Source: Paenibacillus kyungheensis
Lineage (GTDB): Bacteria; Bacillota; Bacilli; Paenibacillales; Paenibacillaceae
Reading direction: 5' to 3'
Assembly: GCF_028606985.1 (NCBI RefSeq)
Contig: NZ_CP117416.1
Span: forward strand, 4,068,001-4,132,000
Length of the DNA stretch: 64,000 bases
The notes beneath the pieces were generated by a model. It saw only the letters and a program-made list of their open reading frames with translations. It did not search any database and was not told where the DNA came from. The translations under genes and the position numbers were made by a program. Positions 35,750 to 45,708 of this stretch are shown piece by piece. Numbering within the stretch: position 1 is the first letter of the stretch; every line of letters begins with the position of its first letter.

Positions 35750-38413
35750 TCAGCCAATCGAAATAGCCTCAGGAGATTCTTCTGCCGGGCGGTCTGCTGA
35801 TGGCGATGACTGAATCACAACATGCAATTCTTGATCCACCACATTTACGATAACTGTCGATCCTTCTGAAGCTTCACCAGCAATCATTGCACGAGCGACT
35901 TTGGTTTCTAATGCACGCTGAATAAATCGTTTGAGCGGTCTTGCACCATAAGCCGGGTCAAATCCTTGTTCAGCAATCAGTTGGACAGCTTCGTCAGTCA
36001 ATTGTAACGTAATCTGACGATCTTTCAGACGATCTTGTAAATGCTCTACCAATTTGCGAACAATCTGTCCAATCTCTGTTAAGCTTAGTGGTTTGAATAA
36101 GACAATATCATCGACACGATTGAGAAATTCAGGGCGGAAATGATTACTCAATTCACGCATAACATTGTCACGTACCGTCTCGCTCCATTCTCCATCTGCG
36201 CCCAATCCACTCACAAGATGAGCAGAGCCTATATTTGAAGTCATAATTACGATTGTATTTTTAAAATCAACGACTCTGCCTTGCGAATCTGTTAATCGTC
36301 CTTCATCTAGCAATTGTAAAAGAATATGGAACACATCGGGATGTGCTTTTTCGACTTCATCCAATAGCAATACAGAATAAGGTTGACGACGTATAGCTTC
36401 GGTTAATTGTCCGCCTTCTTCGTAACCGACATATCCAGGCGGCGCTCCGACTAATCGAGAAACGCTGTGTTTTTCCATATACTCTGACATATCGATTCGA
36501 ATCATACCATCTTCACGATCAAATAAAGAAGCAGCTATCGATTTGGCAAGTTCTGTTTTCCCTACTCCGGTAGGTCCGAGGAATAAGAATGAACCTATCG
36601 GACGATTCGGGTCTTTGATACCTGCACGTGAACGAATCACAGCATCAGCAACCAATTGTACCGCTTCATCTTGACCGACTACACGCTTATGCAGACTTTC
36701 CTCTAACCGTAATAATTTGTCCCGTTCCCCTTCAACCAGACGACTTACCGGAATACCTGTCCAGCGAGATACGATATCTGATATTTCTTCTTCGGTAACA
36801 GCTTCACGCAAGAGACGATTGTCTTGATCTTGATACGCTTCTTCTTCCGCTTGTTTTAACTGACGTTCTAGATCTGGAATAATACCGTAACTGAGTTCAG
36901 CCGATTTGTTCAAATCATATTCTTCCTGTGCTTCTAACAGATCGTTGCGTGCTTGTTCTAGATTTTTTTTGAGATCACGCACAATTTGAATCGCTGATTT
37001 TTCTTTTTCCCAGCGTGCTGTCATTTCTAGTTGCTTTTCTTTGAGGTCAGCTAGTTCACGTTGTAACTGTTCTAATCGATGCTGGCTAGCATCGTCAGTT
37101 TCTTTTTTTAGAGCAGCTTCTTCAATCTCAATCTGCATAATTCGGCGGGTGACTTCATCCATTTCACTTGGCATAGAGTCAATCTCGGTACGAATCATAG
37201 CACAAGCTTCATCAATCAAATCGATTGCTTTGTCCGGTAAAAAGCGATCTGAAATATACCGATCAGATAGCACACCTGCGGCTACAATAGCACTATCATG
37301 AATTTTGACACCATGATGCACTTCAAACCGTTCTTTTAAGCCGCGCAAAATAGAAATGGTATCTTCTACATTAGGCTCATGCACTAGCACCTGTTGGAAA
37401 CGGCGCTCCAATGCAGGGTCTTTTTCAATATAATTGCGATATTCATCCAGTGTTGTTGCACCGATACAATGAAGTTCTCCACGTGCTAACATCGGTTTGA
37501 GCATATTCCCTGCATCCATTGAACCTTCTGTTTTGCCTGCTCCTACAATCGTATGCAATTCATCAATAAATAAAATAATCCGTCCATCGCTTTCTCGAAT
37601 TTCTTTGAGCACTGCTTGAAGACGTTCTTCAAATTCACCACGATATTTAGCACCGGCAACCAGTGCACTCATATCCAGTGAGAAAATCGTTTTATCTTTA
37701 AGCCCTTCCGGTACATCTCTGCGTACGATCCGGTGTGCCAGCCCTTCAACAATCGCTGTTTTACCGACACCAGGTTCACCAATCAGTACCGGATTGTTTT
37801 TGGTTTTGCGAGATAAAATACGAATAACTCTACGAATCTCAGCGTCCCGTCCAATCACAGGATCGACTTTACCACTGCGTACTTCTGCAACAAGATCACG
37901 ACCGTACTTCTGCAATACTTCATAGGTCGCTTCCGGTTCCCGGCTAGTCACCCGTTGATGACCTCGTATCTCGGCTAAAGCAGTTAATAACGGATCACGC
38001 TTTAATCCTTGTTGTTGTAACATATTGCGTAGTTCTTGATTCTCGCGATCATGACCGGACACCATAGCAAGTACAGCATGTTCTACGGCTACGAACTCAT
38101 CTTGCATAGTAGTCGCTTCTTGCTGAGCTTGATCCAATACAGATAATAATGCAGGTGAAGCATAACGACGTACGGCTCCAGATGAGCCGCTAATAGTCGG
38201 TTTACGACGTAAATGTTCATTGTTTAAGCGTGTGACTTCCGACAATGAAATATTCATTTTTTGCAACAATCGAGGTAATAATCCTTCCGATTGTTCTAGT
38301 AATGCTTTTAACAGATGAGCAGTATCAATTTCTTGATGTCCCATCGTTGAAGCAATGGATTGTGAAGAAGCGACCGCTTCTTGAAGCTTTTGAGTCAGCT
38401 TATTATAATCCAT
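35750..38413 (-). CDS. clpB: ATP-dependent chaperone ClpB
   Basis: 887-residue Hsp100 disaggregase. The order is Clp_N repeats (residues 1-150), AAA+ domain 1 with Walker [16 protein letters not shown] (about 205), the coiled-coil middle domain (about 410-530), and AAA+ domain 2 with [15 protein letters not shown] (about 605) and the arginine-finger region. With DnaK/DnaJ it resolubilises aggregates. The middle domain separates it from ClpC and ClpE. It is 13 bp downstream of the CbpA-like DnaJ gene, an uncommon but sensible pairing. No CtsR box lies directly in front of this pair; the two boxes are upstream of hsp20. Confidence 0.95.
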   Translation of the reverse strand: MDYNKLTQKLQEAVASSQSIASTMGHQEIDTAHLLKALLEQSEGLLPRLLQKMNISLSEVTRLNNEHLRRKPTISGSSGAVRRYASPALLSVLDQAQQEATTMQDEFVAVEHAVLAMVSGHDRENQELRNMLQQQGLKRDPLLTALAEIRGHQRVTSREPEATYEVLQKYGRDLVAEVRSGKVDPVIGRDAEIRRVIRILSRKTKNNPVLIGEPGVGKTAIVEGLAHRIVRRDVPEGLKDKTIFSLDMSALVAGAKYRGEFEERLQAVLKEIRESDGRIILFIDELHTIVGAGKTEGSMDAGNMLKPMLARGELHCIGATTLDEYRNYIEKDPALERRFQQVLVHEPNVEDTISILRGLKERFEVHHGVKIHDSAIVAAGVLSDRYISDRFLPDKAIDLIDEACAMIRTEIDSMPSEMDEVTRRIMQIEIEEAALKKETDDASQHRLEQLQRELADLKEKQLEMTARWEKEKSAIQIVRDLKKNLEQARNDLLEAQEEYDLNKSAELSYGIIPDLERQLKQAEEEAYQDQDNRLLREAVTEEEISDIVSRWTGIPVSRLVEGERDKLLRLEESLHKRVVGQDEAVQLVADAVIRSRAGIKDPNRPIGSFLFLGPTGVGKTELAKSIAASLFDREDGMIRIDMSEYMEKHSVSRLVGAPPGYVGYEEGGQLTEAIRRQPYSVLLLDEVEKAHPDVFHILLQLLDEGRLTDSQGRVVDFKNTIVIMTSNIGSAHLVSGLGADGEWSETVRDNVMRELSNHFRPEFLNRVDDIVLFKPLSLTEIGQIVRKLVEHLQDRLKDRQITLQLTDEAVQLIAEQGFDPAYGARPLKRFIQRALETKVARAMIAGEASEGSTVIVNVVDQELHVVIQSSPSADRPAEESPEAISIG

Positions 38414-38426
38414 TGTGAACTCCTCC

Positions 38427-39341
38427 TTATTTGGTTTTGATTTGTGGTTGGAACGGGTTAAATTCTGCTAATTGACGATACAATCTGCGTTCATTTTCAT
38501 CGATATCGTTGATCTCAGGAATAATCATTTCGATACGAATCAGTACATCTCCATAATGTTGCTTGTCTTTGCTTAATCCTTTACCGGAAAGGCGTAACGT
38601 TTGACCGGTCTGTGTACCGGCAGGAATTTTGAGACGAACCGTAGATTGATCAGGTAAACGGACAGGCATATCGCCACCAAAAACCGCTTGCCACGGTGCA
38701 ATTTGACCTACCGCGATCAGATTACTTTCTTCAATCGTATACATCGAGTGGTTAACAATATGGAAGCTAATTAATAACTCTTCATTTGGATCAAGTCCAT
38801 TGCTACCATTTCCACGAATTTTTAATGTGCTATTATTTTTGATGCGGGCAGGCAATTTGAGTTGAATCGATTTGCCACTGACTCGTACTGAAATTCGATC
38901 TCCCCGATAGGCTTGTTCCAGTGTAATATCCAGATTAGCCCGTAACGTTTGAGTCATATTCTCCATCCCTCGACCAGCGCCAGCGGTACGGCTATTAAAA
39001 AACATATCGAATAAATCTTCATCAGGAAAACCTGCGTTATCAAAATTTTCAAAATTGTAAGCTCGACTTGCTTTATGATCACGCGTTGAATACGCGGTGT
39101 TCGCTCTTGTATGACGAGGAGGATTTTCTTGGTAATGTAACTGCTGATCATACGTTTCTTTTTTGTTGGTATGACTTAACGTTTCGTAGGCTTCGGCAAT
39201 TTCTTTAAATTTACTTTCCGCTTCCGTAGCTTTATTCACATCAGGGTGCCACTTTTTAGCCAATTGTTGATACGCTTTCTTCACTTCTTTGGGTGAAGCC
39301 TGGCGATCAACGCCTAGAATCTTATAATAATCTTTGAGCAT
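38427..39341 (-). CDS. DnaJ/CbpA-type co-chaperone without zinc finger
   Basis: 304 residues. The J domain at 4-68 has the HPD motif ([14 protein letters not shown]), then a Gly/Asn/Phe-containing linker, then the DnaJ C-terminal substrate-binding domains (from about 130: [18 protein letters not shown]; later [19 protein letters not shown]). The CxxCxGxG zinc region is absent, so it is CbpA-like rather than canonical DnaJ. It precedes clpB by 13 bp, which suggests a co-expressed disaggregation pair. Confidence 0.92.
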   Translation of the reverse strand: MLKDYYKILGVDRQASPKEVKKAYQQLAKKWHPDVNKATEAESKFKEIAEAYETLSHTNKKETYDQQLHYQENPPRHTRANTAYSTRDHKASRAYNFENFDNAGFPDEDLFDMFFNSRTAGAGRGMENMTQTLRANLDITLEQAYRGDRISVRVSGKSIQLKLPARIKNNSTLKIRGNGSNGLDPNEELLISFHIVNHSMYTIEESNLIAVGQIAPWQAVFGGDMPVRLPDQSTVRLKIPAGTQTGQTLRLSGKGLSKDKQHYGDVLIRIEMIIPEINDIDENERRLYRQLAEFNPFQPQIKTK

Positions 39342-39426
39342 CGGTTCTCCCCCTTTCCTGTAGCTTTCATCTTTCTATTTATTAACGTACTTTACAGGAA
39401 AATAAGCGGAATGGCTTCTTTTTACT

Positions 39427-39468
39427 CAAAAAAAGGTGCATCATAGCTGTTTAATCTACAATGCACCT
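39427..39468 (-). terminator. Terminator between hsp20 and the cbpA-clpB genes
   Basis: AGGTGCAT pairs with ATGCACCT, with a 7-T run on the minus strand. It may be partial, allowing read-through from the CtsR-controlled promoter into cbpA-clpB. Confidence 0.65.
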
Positions 39469-39514
39469 CTGGATATAAGATTATTTTACAGCTAACCTGT
39501 GAATGATGCGACTT

Positions 39515-40012
39515 TTATTCAGAAGACTTTTGCTGTCCGTCTTCAAGTCGAGCCGAAGAGGAACTGCCATCTTCAATCTGAATCCGCCGACCTTCAACAC
39601 GCTGTTTTTTCGGAATAGTTAGTAACAGTATTCCATCTTTCAGAGTCGCTTGAATCTGATCTTCTTCAATATCTTGCACATAAAATCTTCTAACATACTC
39701 TCCATAACGACGCTCTTTGCGCACCATACGTTGCTCAGCATTCTCTTCTTGTTGCTCTTGTTGTTGTACAGCTTTGATCGTCAAATAAGGAGCGGCATAA
39801 TCAATGTCGATATTTTCTTTTTGCAAACCAGGCAATTCGGCTTCAACAAGATACGCTTTGTCATTTTCCCGAATATCCGTACGGAAGGATAAGGTCGATC
39901 CTTTGAACGGAGTTAGCAAATCATCTTCAAACATATCTTGAAACGACTTCATCCATTGACTCAAAGCATCCTCACGACGTTTACCAAAAGGAACCAAATC
40001 AAACATATCCAA
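39515..40012 (-). CDS. Hsp20/alpha-crystallin family small heat-shock protein
   Basis: 165 residues. The alpha-crystallin domain spans about 40-140 (SFRTDIRENDKAYLVEAELPG; IQATLKDGILLLTIPKKQ), with an N-terminal arm and a polar C-terminal tail. It holds unfolded proteins for refolding by ClpB/DnaK. Its promoter (40078-40106) carries a CtsR box over the early transcribed region, so it should be heat-induced. Confidence 0.93.
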   Translation of the reverse strand: MDMFDLVPFGKRREDALSQWMKSFQDMFEDDLLTPFKGSTLSFRTDIRENDKAYLVEAELPGLQKENIDIDYAAPYLTIKAVQQQEQQEENAEQRMVRKERRYGEYVRRFYVQDIEEDQIQATLKDGILLLTIPKKQRVEGRRIQIEDGSSSSARLEDGQQKSSE

Positions 40013-40050
40013 TCTCCTCCTTAAATGATTTTTTAACTGCTTTTGATAAG

Positions 40051-40067
40051 TTTGACTTTGTTTGACC
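40051..40067. promoter_or_regulatory. CtsR box 1 (hsp20)
   Basis: On the minus strand GGTCAAACAAAGTCAAA, a close match to the CtsR heptad repeat GGTCAAA-NAN-RGTCAAA. It covers about +4 to +20 of the hsp20 transcript. Confidence 0.8.
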
Positions 40068-40077
40068 TTATGTCTTT

Positions 40078-40106
40078 ATTATAGTGATAACACCTGTAGT
40101 AAGCAA
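40078..40106 (-). promoter_or_regulatory. hsp20 promoter
   Basis: On the minus strand TTGCTT (40101-40106), 17 bp, TATAAT (40078-40083), with CtsR box 1 directly downstream. Confidence 0.72.
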
Positions 40107-40194
40107 AATAGATTATTGGCAAAATAAACCTATTTAGACCGATTTACAGCCTTTTTCTTTATTAAAATTCTTGTTTTCAACCTCTTTTATCGTT

Positions 40195-40211
40195 TTTGAC
40201 CTTTTTTGACC
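40195..40211. promoter_or_regulatory. CtsR box 2 (distal)
   Basis: On the minus strand GGTCAAAAAAGGTCAAA, a perfect match to the CtsR consensus. It lies about 115 bp upstream of the hsp20 -10 box. No obvious promoter adjoins it, so it may aid looping or serve a second start site. Confidence 0.75.
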
Positions 40212-40242
40212 TTCGCTTGATATATTTACTTTTTCAGAACAA

Positions 40243-40280
40243 AAAAAGCCTGTTTCTTATCGACTCAGAAACAGACTTTT
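40243..40280 (-). terminator. Terminator of the esterase gene
   Basis: AAAGCCTGTTTCT pairs with AGAAACAGACTTTT, with an A-run on the plus strand (T-run on minus). Confidence 0.7.
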
Positions 40281-40299
40281 CTTTAAACTTTTTGATGAT

Positions 40300-41256
40300 T
40301 TATCCGAAATGTTTTTGAACAAATTCCATCGTTTTTCGTCGATGATATGGACTCACAAAATGTCCATCAAATGGATACAGACACATTTCTTTTTCTGCAT
40401 GAATCCGATTGTATACTGCATAGACCGTTTCAGGCATACAGACAGTGTCTTTAAGACCGCACGAGATCAATATAGGTGTATGGATACGATCTGCTAGATT
40501 AATCATGTCAAAATAACTCAACGTCTCTAGCGCTTGATCCAAATGTTGAGGATACCGACTTACAAATTGAGCGGCTTCACGAAGAGAACTTTCTGAATTT
40601 AATATGCCGAAATCCATATGGCTCATATTCGGAATATTAGCGACAGTGATTGCTGGAATATCGCTTAGAGCAGATGTGATGAGCGCTAGCCCGCCACCTT
40701 GACTACCGCCATAGACTGCAATTTTACTGCGATCTACATCAGATTGCTCGGCTACCCATTGTATCGCTTTGAGCGCATCCATCGTGATTGCACGATAATA
40801 AAAGTTATCTTTATCCAGCAATCCTTGAGTCAACCAACCGCTACTCATCCCAAAATCAGCATTCAAATGATTACCTGTATCTCCGCCCTGTCCACGAATG
40901 TCAATAGCGAATACCGCATATCCCATCGCTGTCCAGTGAGCATAATCTTCAGGATACCCTTTGTTCATCGTATATCCATGAAACATAACGATACATGGAA
41001 TCGCTTGTCCTGCTTGATCGGCAGGTCGTACATAGATACCATGAAGTGGCGTATCATCAAATCCTTCATAGATCACTTGATACGACTCGATTGATTTCAT
41101 CGGTGTTACTTGCTCCGTCTGTTGAGCGTTTAACGGCTTATCTGCAAATTGTTGTAATGTCTGTTGCCAGAAATCAGCCAAATCAGGTTGTGCTGTATGC
41201 ATTGGGGCATATTGTTCTAATTCACGCACTCGTCTAGCAATCGCATGATTCTTCAT
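40300..41256 (-). CDS. Acetyl xylan esterase / cephalosporin-C deacetylase-like hydrolase (CE7)
   Basis: 318-residue alpha/beta hydrolase. CE7 landmarks: FHGYTMNKGYPEDY, the RGQ motif in DIRGQGGDTG, and the nucleophile elbow YGGSQGGGLAL. The catalytic Asp is in SCGLKDTVCMP and the His in FDGHFVSPYH. It likely removes acetyl groups from xylan oligosaccharides or related esters in the cytoplasm (no signal peptide). It is monocistronic. Confidence 0.88.
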   Translation of the reverse strand: MKNHAIARRVRELEQYAPMHTAQPDLADFWQQTLQQFADKPLNAQQTEQVTPMKSIESYQVIYEGFDDTPLHGIYVRPADQAGQAIPCIVMFHGYTMNKGYPEDYAHWTAMGYAVFAIDIRGQGGDTGNHLNADFGMSSGWLTQGLLDKDNFYYRAITMDALKAIQWVAEQSDVDRSKIAVYGGSQGGGLALITSALSDIPAITVANIPNMSHMDFGILNSESSLREAAQFVSRYPQHLDQALETLSYFDMINLADRIHTPILISCGLKDTVCMPETVYAVYNRIHAEKEMCLYPFDGHFVSPYHRRKTMEFVQKHFG

Positions 41257-41307
41257 AACTAAATAACTCCTTTGCTTATCTAAGCTCTACTTCTATTTAT
41301 TACCCTA

Positions 41308-41532
41308 CTATTCGTTGAGTTTGACAATCCAACCCGTAATTAAGCGGAAAAAGAAGCTGAAAATAGCAGCTGGAATCAACGCCATCACCAGTGTAATCAA
41401 TACACTCAAAAATGTAACACCATCAGGATTATTTTTCACATCTAACACAACTAACAAAATCGCCATAATCACATACCACGTTATAAAATCCGATAATCTA
41501 AAATTATTTTTGATCGTATTGACCAACTTCAT
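41308..41532 (-). CDS. Small two-TM membrane protein, unknown function
   Basis: About 74 residues with two hydrophobic segments (VIMAILLVVLDV and LVMALIPAAIFSFFF) and a short basic N-terminus. ATG 41532 is preferred over 41538 because GAGGG sits directly before the latter. I do not recognise the family. It is a single gene between the esterase and the PNPOx-like gene. Confidence 0.6.
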   Translation of the reverse strand: MKLVNTIKNNFRLSDFITWYVIMAILLVVLDVKNNPDGVTFLSVLITLVMALIPAAIFSFFFRLITGWIVKLNE

Positions 41533-41605
41533 GCTCATCCCTCTTTATCTGCGTGTATAATCCATCATTTGCATGCTATCAATAATATAGATGAAATACA
41601 ACAAC

Positions 41606-42169
41606 TTACTGAATATCAGCCAACTTTTGACCTATCGGTGTAATTATGCCGTCTATAGTTGTCGAGTTCTTCTGCTTACGATATTGTTCCAACTTCTCTT
41701 CACCTTTGTTCTCTGCCCAATCAATCAGCGTATCTCGTTCCCCTTCATATTCATAGAAAGGAATACCATATCCACAAGACGTCTGTACCCGGTGAATATT
41801 CGAAACAATGATCTGCCGGTATCCTGGATAAAGATCAAATAAATGCGCGTACTGCTCCCATGCTGGATCATCCGGTAAAATAATCTGTCCATCTCCATAC
41901 AATCGCAAAATCAGTGGCTTACCTTCCAAAGCGATAAACATATACGTCATCCGATTACTTTCTTGCAAATGAGCACTGGTCTCATTACCACTACCTGTTA
42001 GATCAAGATAAGCGACCTGATTAGGGGATAGAATGCGAAATGAATCGTAGCCTTTTGGTGAAATATTGACATGACCTTCTGCTGCCGCACTACCTACAAA
42101 AAACATCTTCTGTGCTTGTATAAATGCGATATGCTCGGGAGACATAGAATCGAATACTTTAGCCATCAT
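41606..42169 (-). CDS. Pyridoxamine 5'-phosphate oxidase-like FMN-binding protein
   Basis: About 187 residues. The split-barrel opening ISPKGYDSFRILSPNQVAYLDLTGSGNET and the later MTYMFIALEGKPLILRLYGDGQ are typical of the group annotated as pyridoxamine 5'-phosphate oxidase family. Such proteins bind FMN or F420 and reduce small molecules; true PNPOx activity is unlikely. ATG 42169 (6 nt after GAGAGG) or 42166 are both plausible. Monocistronic. Confidence 0.85.
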   Translation of the reverse strand: MMAKVFDSMSPEHIAFIQAQKMFFVGSAAAEGHVNISPKGYDSFRILSPNQVAYLDLTGSGNETSAHLQESNRMTYMFIALEGKPLILRLYGDGQIILPDDPAWEQYAHLFDLYPGYRQIIVSNIHRVQTSCGYGIPFYEYEGERDTLIDWAENKGEEKLEQYRKQKNSTTIDGIITPIGQKLADIQ

Positions 42170-42245
42170 GAACATCCTCTCTATAAATAGATATGGTTAT
42201 TCTGATACAGACACCTTTGCATCCTACTTGTGCAATTTTCTTCGT

Positions 42246-42689
42246 TTATAACTTTTTTACAAATCCAGTAGAAAGTCCTGCAAATCCTAATTTGCGATAA
42301 AATTCATGTGCACCTTCACGCTCATATCGATTACCGCTATTTAAAGCGATCGCTTGAGCGCCCACACTACCTGCCCAGCCTTCCGCTGCTTGCATCAAAG
42401 AATGACCTATCCCTGCACCACGATATTGTTCATCGACAACTAATGAGCCGATGCGGACATGTACTCCATCTCGTTCAAAGCGCAGTTCACGAATCAAGCC
42501 AACCATACCGACCACTTGCTCTTCTATTTCGGCTACAAATATTTGATAATCTTCATGTTGCTCTAACGCATCGATTCTTATTTTGAACACTTCTTCTGTA
42601 GTCGGGTAGCCTAATTGTTCCATTAACCCTACTAATGGTGTGATATCTTGTTGATGGGCTTCACGAATAACAACGGTATGATTGTTCAT
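42246..42689 (-). CDS. GNAT-family N-acetyltransferase
   Basis: About 147 residues. The acetyl-CoA-binding motif A is IGSLVVDEQYRGAGIGHSLM, followed by the ending FYRKLGFAGLSTGFVKKL. ATG 42689 is chosen because AAAGGAG lies 9 nt before it; the frame is open to 42755. The acceptor is unknown. Confidence 0.88.
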   Translation of the reverse strand: MNNHTVVIREAHQQDITPLVGLMEQLGYPTTEEVFKIRIDALEQHEDYQIFVAEIEEQVVGMVGLIRELRFERDGVHVRIGSLVVDEQYRGAGIGHSLMQAAEGWAGSVGAQAIALNSGNRYEREGAHEFYRKLGFAGLSTGFVKKL

Positions 42690-42905
42690 GATCATAAGCT
42701 CCTTTAGATAAATTATGTATTTGTTAGCAGTGTAGCAGATCATTGAAATGATCACAATAAATACACTTTCATCGTATTGATTCAGTGATAATCGCTTATT
42801 TCGTTTTCGTCTGTGACTAAATTGGATAAAAGTAAAGTAGAGATATCGCGTACATCGTAGTACTTAGAATAGTAAGCTATTATGTTCTGCTCAAACACCA
42901 AGCGA

Positions 42906-42939
42906 TTTTGCAAAGTGCTCTATCTTCTTATTTGCAAAT
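42906..42939. promoter_or_regulatory. Candidate LacI-type operators before the GH13 gene
   Basis: TTTTGCAAAG (42906-42915) and the perfect palindrome ATTTGCAAAT (42930-42939) lie 24 bp apart, upstream of a GTGCAA-16-TACTAT promoter-like pair. They resemble LacI/MalR-type operators but differ from the TTTGCSGCAAA sites. The rest of 42690-43018 holds no gene I can support. Confidence 0.35.
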
Positions 42940-43018
42940 CAATTACACAAGAAAGTGCAACTCTTTATTCATTATTTACTATAAACATATACTCAGCTTG
43001 CAGATGGAGGAACCAACG

Positions 43019-44734
43019 ATGATACGCAAATGGTGGAAAGAAAATGCAATCTATCAGATTTATCCAAGAAGTTTTAAAGATTCTAACGGTGATGGTATCG
43101 GCGATTTTCAAGGCATTATTTCCAAATTAGATTATCTGCAAGAACTCGGGATCGGGGCGATCTGGCTGTGCCCTATTTATGAATCTCCCAATTTTGATAA
43201 CGGTTATGATATCAGTGATTTTCAAGCGATTATGAAAGATTTCGGAACGATGCAGGATTTCGACGAATTTATGCGTGAAGCTCATGAACGGGGAATCAAA
43301 GTTGTGCTCGATATGGTGCTCAATCATACATCGGATAAGCACGATTGGTTTGTCGAATCACGTTCTTCACTGGATAATCCGAAGCGGGATTATTATATCT
43401 GGCGTAAAGGAAAAAATGGCGGCTATCCGAATAACTGGGAGTCGTATTTTAGCGGTTCGGTCTGGGAATATGATCAAGAAACAGAAGAATACTATATGCA
43501 TCTCTATGCCCGTCAACAACCTGACCTGAACTGGGAAAACAAAGAAGTGGTCAATGAATTACACGATATGATTCGCTGGTGGATGGATAAAGGTGTCGAT
43601 GGATTCCGTCTAGATGCGATCGCTCATATTGTCAAAGCTGTTGGTCTACCGGATGCGGATAATCCACAAAATCTACCGGTTGTACAAGCTTTTCAATTTT
43701 TCTCCAATCTGGAAAAAGTCCATACCTTACTGAAAGACCTCAATCAGCAAGTATTTGCAACACGTGATCTGATGACAGTGGGTGAAACATCCGGTCTTGG
43801 CCCTGAACAAGCTCTCGAATATGTGGGAAATGAACGTCATGAACTGGATATGGTGTTCCAATTTGAACATATGCATCTGGATTGTGTCGGTACAGGAAGT
43901 TCCAAATGGGTAGGGCGAAGCTGGAACTTGTTAGATATCAAAAAGATTATGAGTCACTGGCAGACCGTTCTACATGGCAAAGGCTGGAATGCAAATTACT
44001 TCTCTAACCATGATCAACCAAGACATCTATCACGCTTTGGCAATACAGGCGAATACCGCAAACAATCTGCCAAAATGTTAGCAACACTGATCCATTTACT
44101 ACAAGGAACTCCATATATTTATCAAGGTGAAGAGATTGGAATGACCAATGCGAGCTTCCAGCATATTGAAGATTACCGCGATGTAGAGACGATTAATTAC
44201 TACAATATTTCGTTAAAAGAAGGCAAAACCGAAGAAGAGATTCTGAAAAATTTGGCTAGACGTAGTCGGGATAATGCTCGTACTCCAATGCAATGGGATA
44301 ATACAACTCATGCTGGCTTTACAGATGGCAATCCATGGATTCAAGTCAATTCAAACTATACGGATATCAATGTAGAACAAGCGCTTAACGACCCTGACTC
44401 GATTTTTTACTATTATAAAAGTCTAATCGCTTTACGCAAAAAATATCCGGTTGTGATCTATGGAGATTATCGGTTGCTCTGTGCTTTGCATCATCAAGTG
44501 TATTCGTTTATACGTAGTTATGAAGGCACTGAGTTAATGGTTATTATGAATTTCTTTGATGATAAACCGACATTTGAATTATCTGAACGTATTAGTGATG
44601 AAGGATGGGAACTGGTCTTATCTAACTATGATGATCACGAACATCACCAACTTCATTCTTTACCGTTACGTCCGTATGAGACTAGAGTATATTACAAAGA
44701 TACTCCATCCGTTTTACCCAAATCGACTCATTAA
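43019..44734 (+). CDS. GH13 alpha-glucosidase / oligo-1,6-glucosidase
   Basis: About 571 residues. The GH13 regions are NHTSDKHDWF, the nucleophile in DGFRLDAIAH (about D199), the acid/base in TVGETSG (about E256) and NHDQPRHLSRF (about D332). QPDLNWEN and the IEDYRDVETINYY loop point to the oligo-1,6-glucosidase/MalL subgroup. It is intracellular and hydrolyses isomaltose- or maltose-type oligosaccharides. ATG 43019 follows GGAGG by 8 nt; the longer open frame to 42908 is not used. A trehalose-6-phosphate hydrolase role cannot be ruled out. Confidence 0.9.
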   Translation: MIRKWWKENAIYQIYPRSFKDSNGDGIGDFQGIISKLDYLQELGIGAIWLCPIYESPNFDNGYDISDFQAIMKDFGTMQDFDEFMREAHERGIKVVLDMVLNHTSDKHDWFVESRSSLDNPKRDYYIWRKGKNGGYPNNWESYFSGSVWEYDQETEEYYMHLYARQQPDLNWENKEVVNELHDMIRWWMDKGVDGFRLDAIAHIVKAVGLPDADNPQNLPVVQAFQFFSNLEKVHTLLKDLNQQVFATRDLMTVGETSGLGPEQALEYVGNERHELDMVFQFEHMHLDCVGTGSSKWVGRSWNLLDIKKIMSHWQTVLHGKGWNANYFSNHDQPRHLSRFGNTGEYRKQSAKMLATLIHLLQGTPYIYQGEEIGMTNASFQHIEDYRDVETINYYNISLKEGKTEEEILKNLARRSRDNARTPMQWDNTTHAGFTDGNPWIQVNSNYTDINVEQALNDPDSIFYYYKSLIALRKKYPVVIYGDYRLLCALHHQVYSFIRSYEGTELMVIMNFFDDKPTFELSERISDEGWELVLSNYDDHEHHQLHSLPLRPYETRVYYKDTPSVLPKSTH

Positions 44735-44756
44735 ATAATTGAGTAGTAAACACAAA

Positions 44757-44783
44757 AAAGAGCGCCCGATCATAGGCGCTCTT
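44757..44783. terminator. Bidirectional terminator after the GH13 gene
   Basis: AAAGAGCGCC pairs with GGCGCTCTTT around a 7-nt loop. It lies between convergent genes. Confidence 0.8.
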
Positions 44784-44785
44784 TG

Positions 44786-45580
44786 TTATTTTTCTAGCAA
44801 TACACGATACCAATAGCGATATATTTCTTCAAATCCTAGATGACGATAGAGCTGAATAGCCACCTCATTATGTTCACCTACATGTAGATACGTATAACTT
44901 GCTCCTTTGTCTTTTGCCCATTTCATCAGATGGTATAACATTGTTCTAGCAAAACCAAGACGTCGATAAGCAGCCCCTGTGATCACATCGTAAATACCCA
45001 TATAATCACCATCTATAATCCCAATAGCACAAGCTACAGGTGTTCCTGCTTGATAAAGCGTGATATACGCTTTTGGTAATGATGGATTCACCTTCATCAA
45101 TTTGGCAATAGATTGACCTACATTATCAGGCCATTGTCCAAGTGTGCTCGCTTGTCTAATCCACGCTTCACTCCACTGCTCTTCAATGGTATAAGTTACT
45201 TCCGATAACCTTTGTTGTTGAGTACTTTTGTAGTTAGCATACTCTTGATCGATCATATTGAGTGACTTCAACTGTACGCTTGTCTCATCTTGGATCTGAT
45301 AATTTCGTGCATGTAGAAGTTGATCGAGTATCGTCGGCTCTACAAAAGAAGTCATTTTAAAAACAACCGGCAATTGCGCCTGATGATACTGTGCTTCACA
45401 ATAAGCGATCTGCTCTTCCAGCGTCATTTTCGTTTCTACATAATCTAACGGGCTGACAGAATTGGAACGTTTACTATAGCCGTCAGAAAGACGTATATTC
45501 CATCCATTGAGCAGTTGACTCTGTAGTGCAGGCCATGTCTGTAGCGAACTTTGTTCGATCTTTTTCCATAAAATATTCAT
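44786..45580 (-). CDS. GNAT-family N-acetyltransferase (two-domain)
   Basis: About 264 residues. A non-catalytic N-terminal part is followed by a C-terminal GNAT domain with IYDVITGAAYRRLGFARTML (acetyl-CoA site) and NEVAIQLYRHLGFEEIYRYWYR. ATG 45580, after AAAGGTGG, is preferred to 45646. The acceptor is unknown. It is divergent from the P450 gene. Confidence 0.85.
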   Translation of the reverse strand: MNILWKKIEQSSLQTWPALQSQLLNGWNIRLSDGYSKRSNSVSPLDYVETKMTLEEQIAYCEAQYHQAQLPVVFKMTSFVEPTILDQLLHARNYQIQDETSVQLKSLNMIDQEYANYKSTQQQRLSEVTYTIEEQWSEAWIRQASTLGQWPDNVGQSIAKLMKVNPSLPKAYITLYQAGTPVACAIGIIDGDYMGIYDVITGAAYRRLGFARTMLYHLMKWAKDKGASYTYLHVGEHNEVAIQLYRHLGFEEIYRYWYRVLLEK

Positions 45581-45708
45581 ATGTAGCCCACCTTTCAACT
45601 GTATGTATAAGTCATGAAAAATTACAAAATTTGTATCTTGGCACAAGTACGTTTATAATAAAGAAAGAGTTTTATATGTAAATAAATATATAAAGGTGGA
45701 GGAATATC

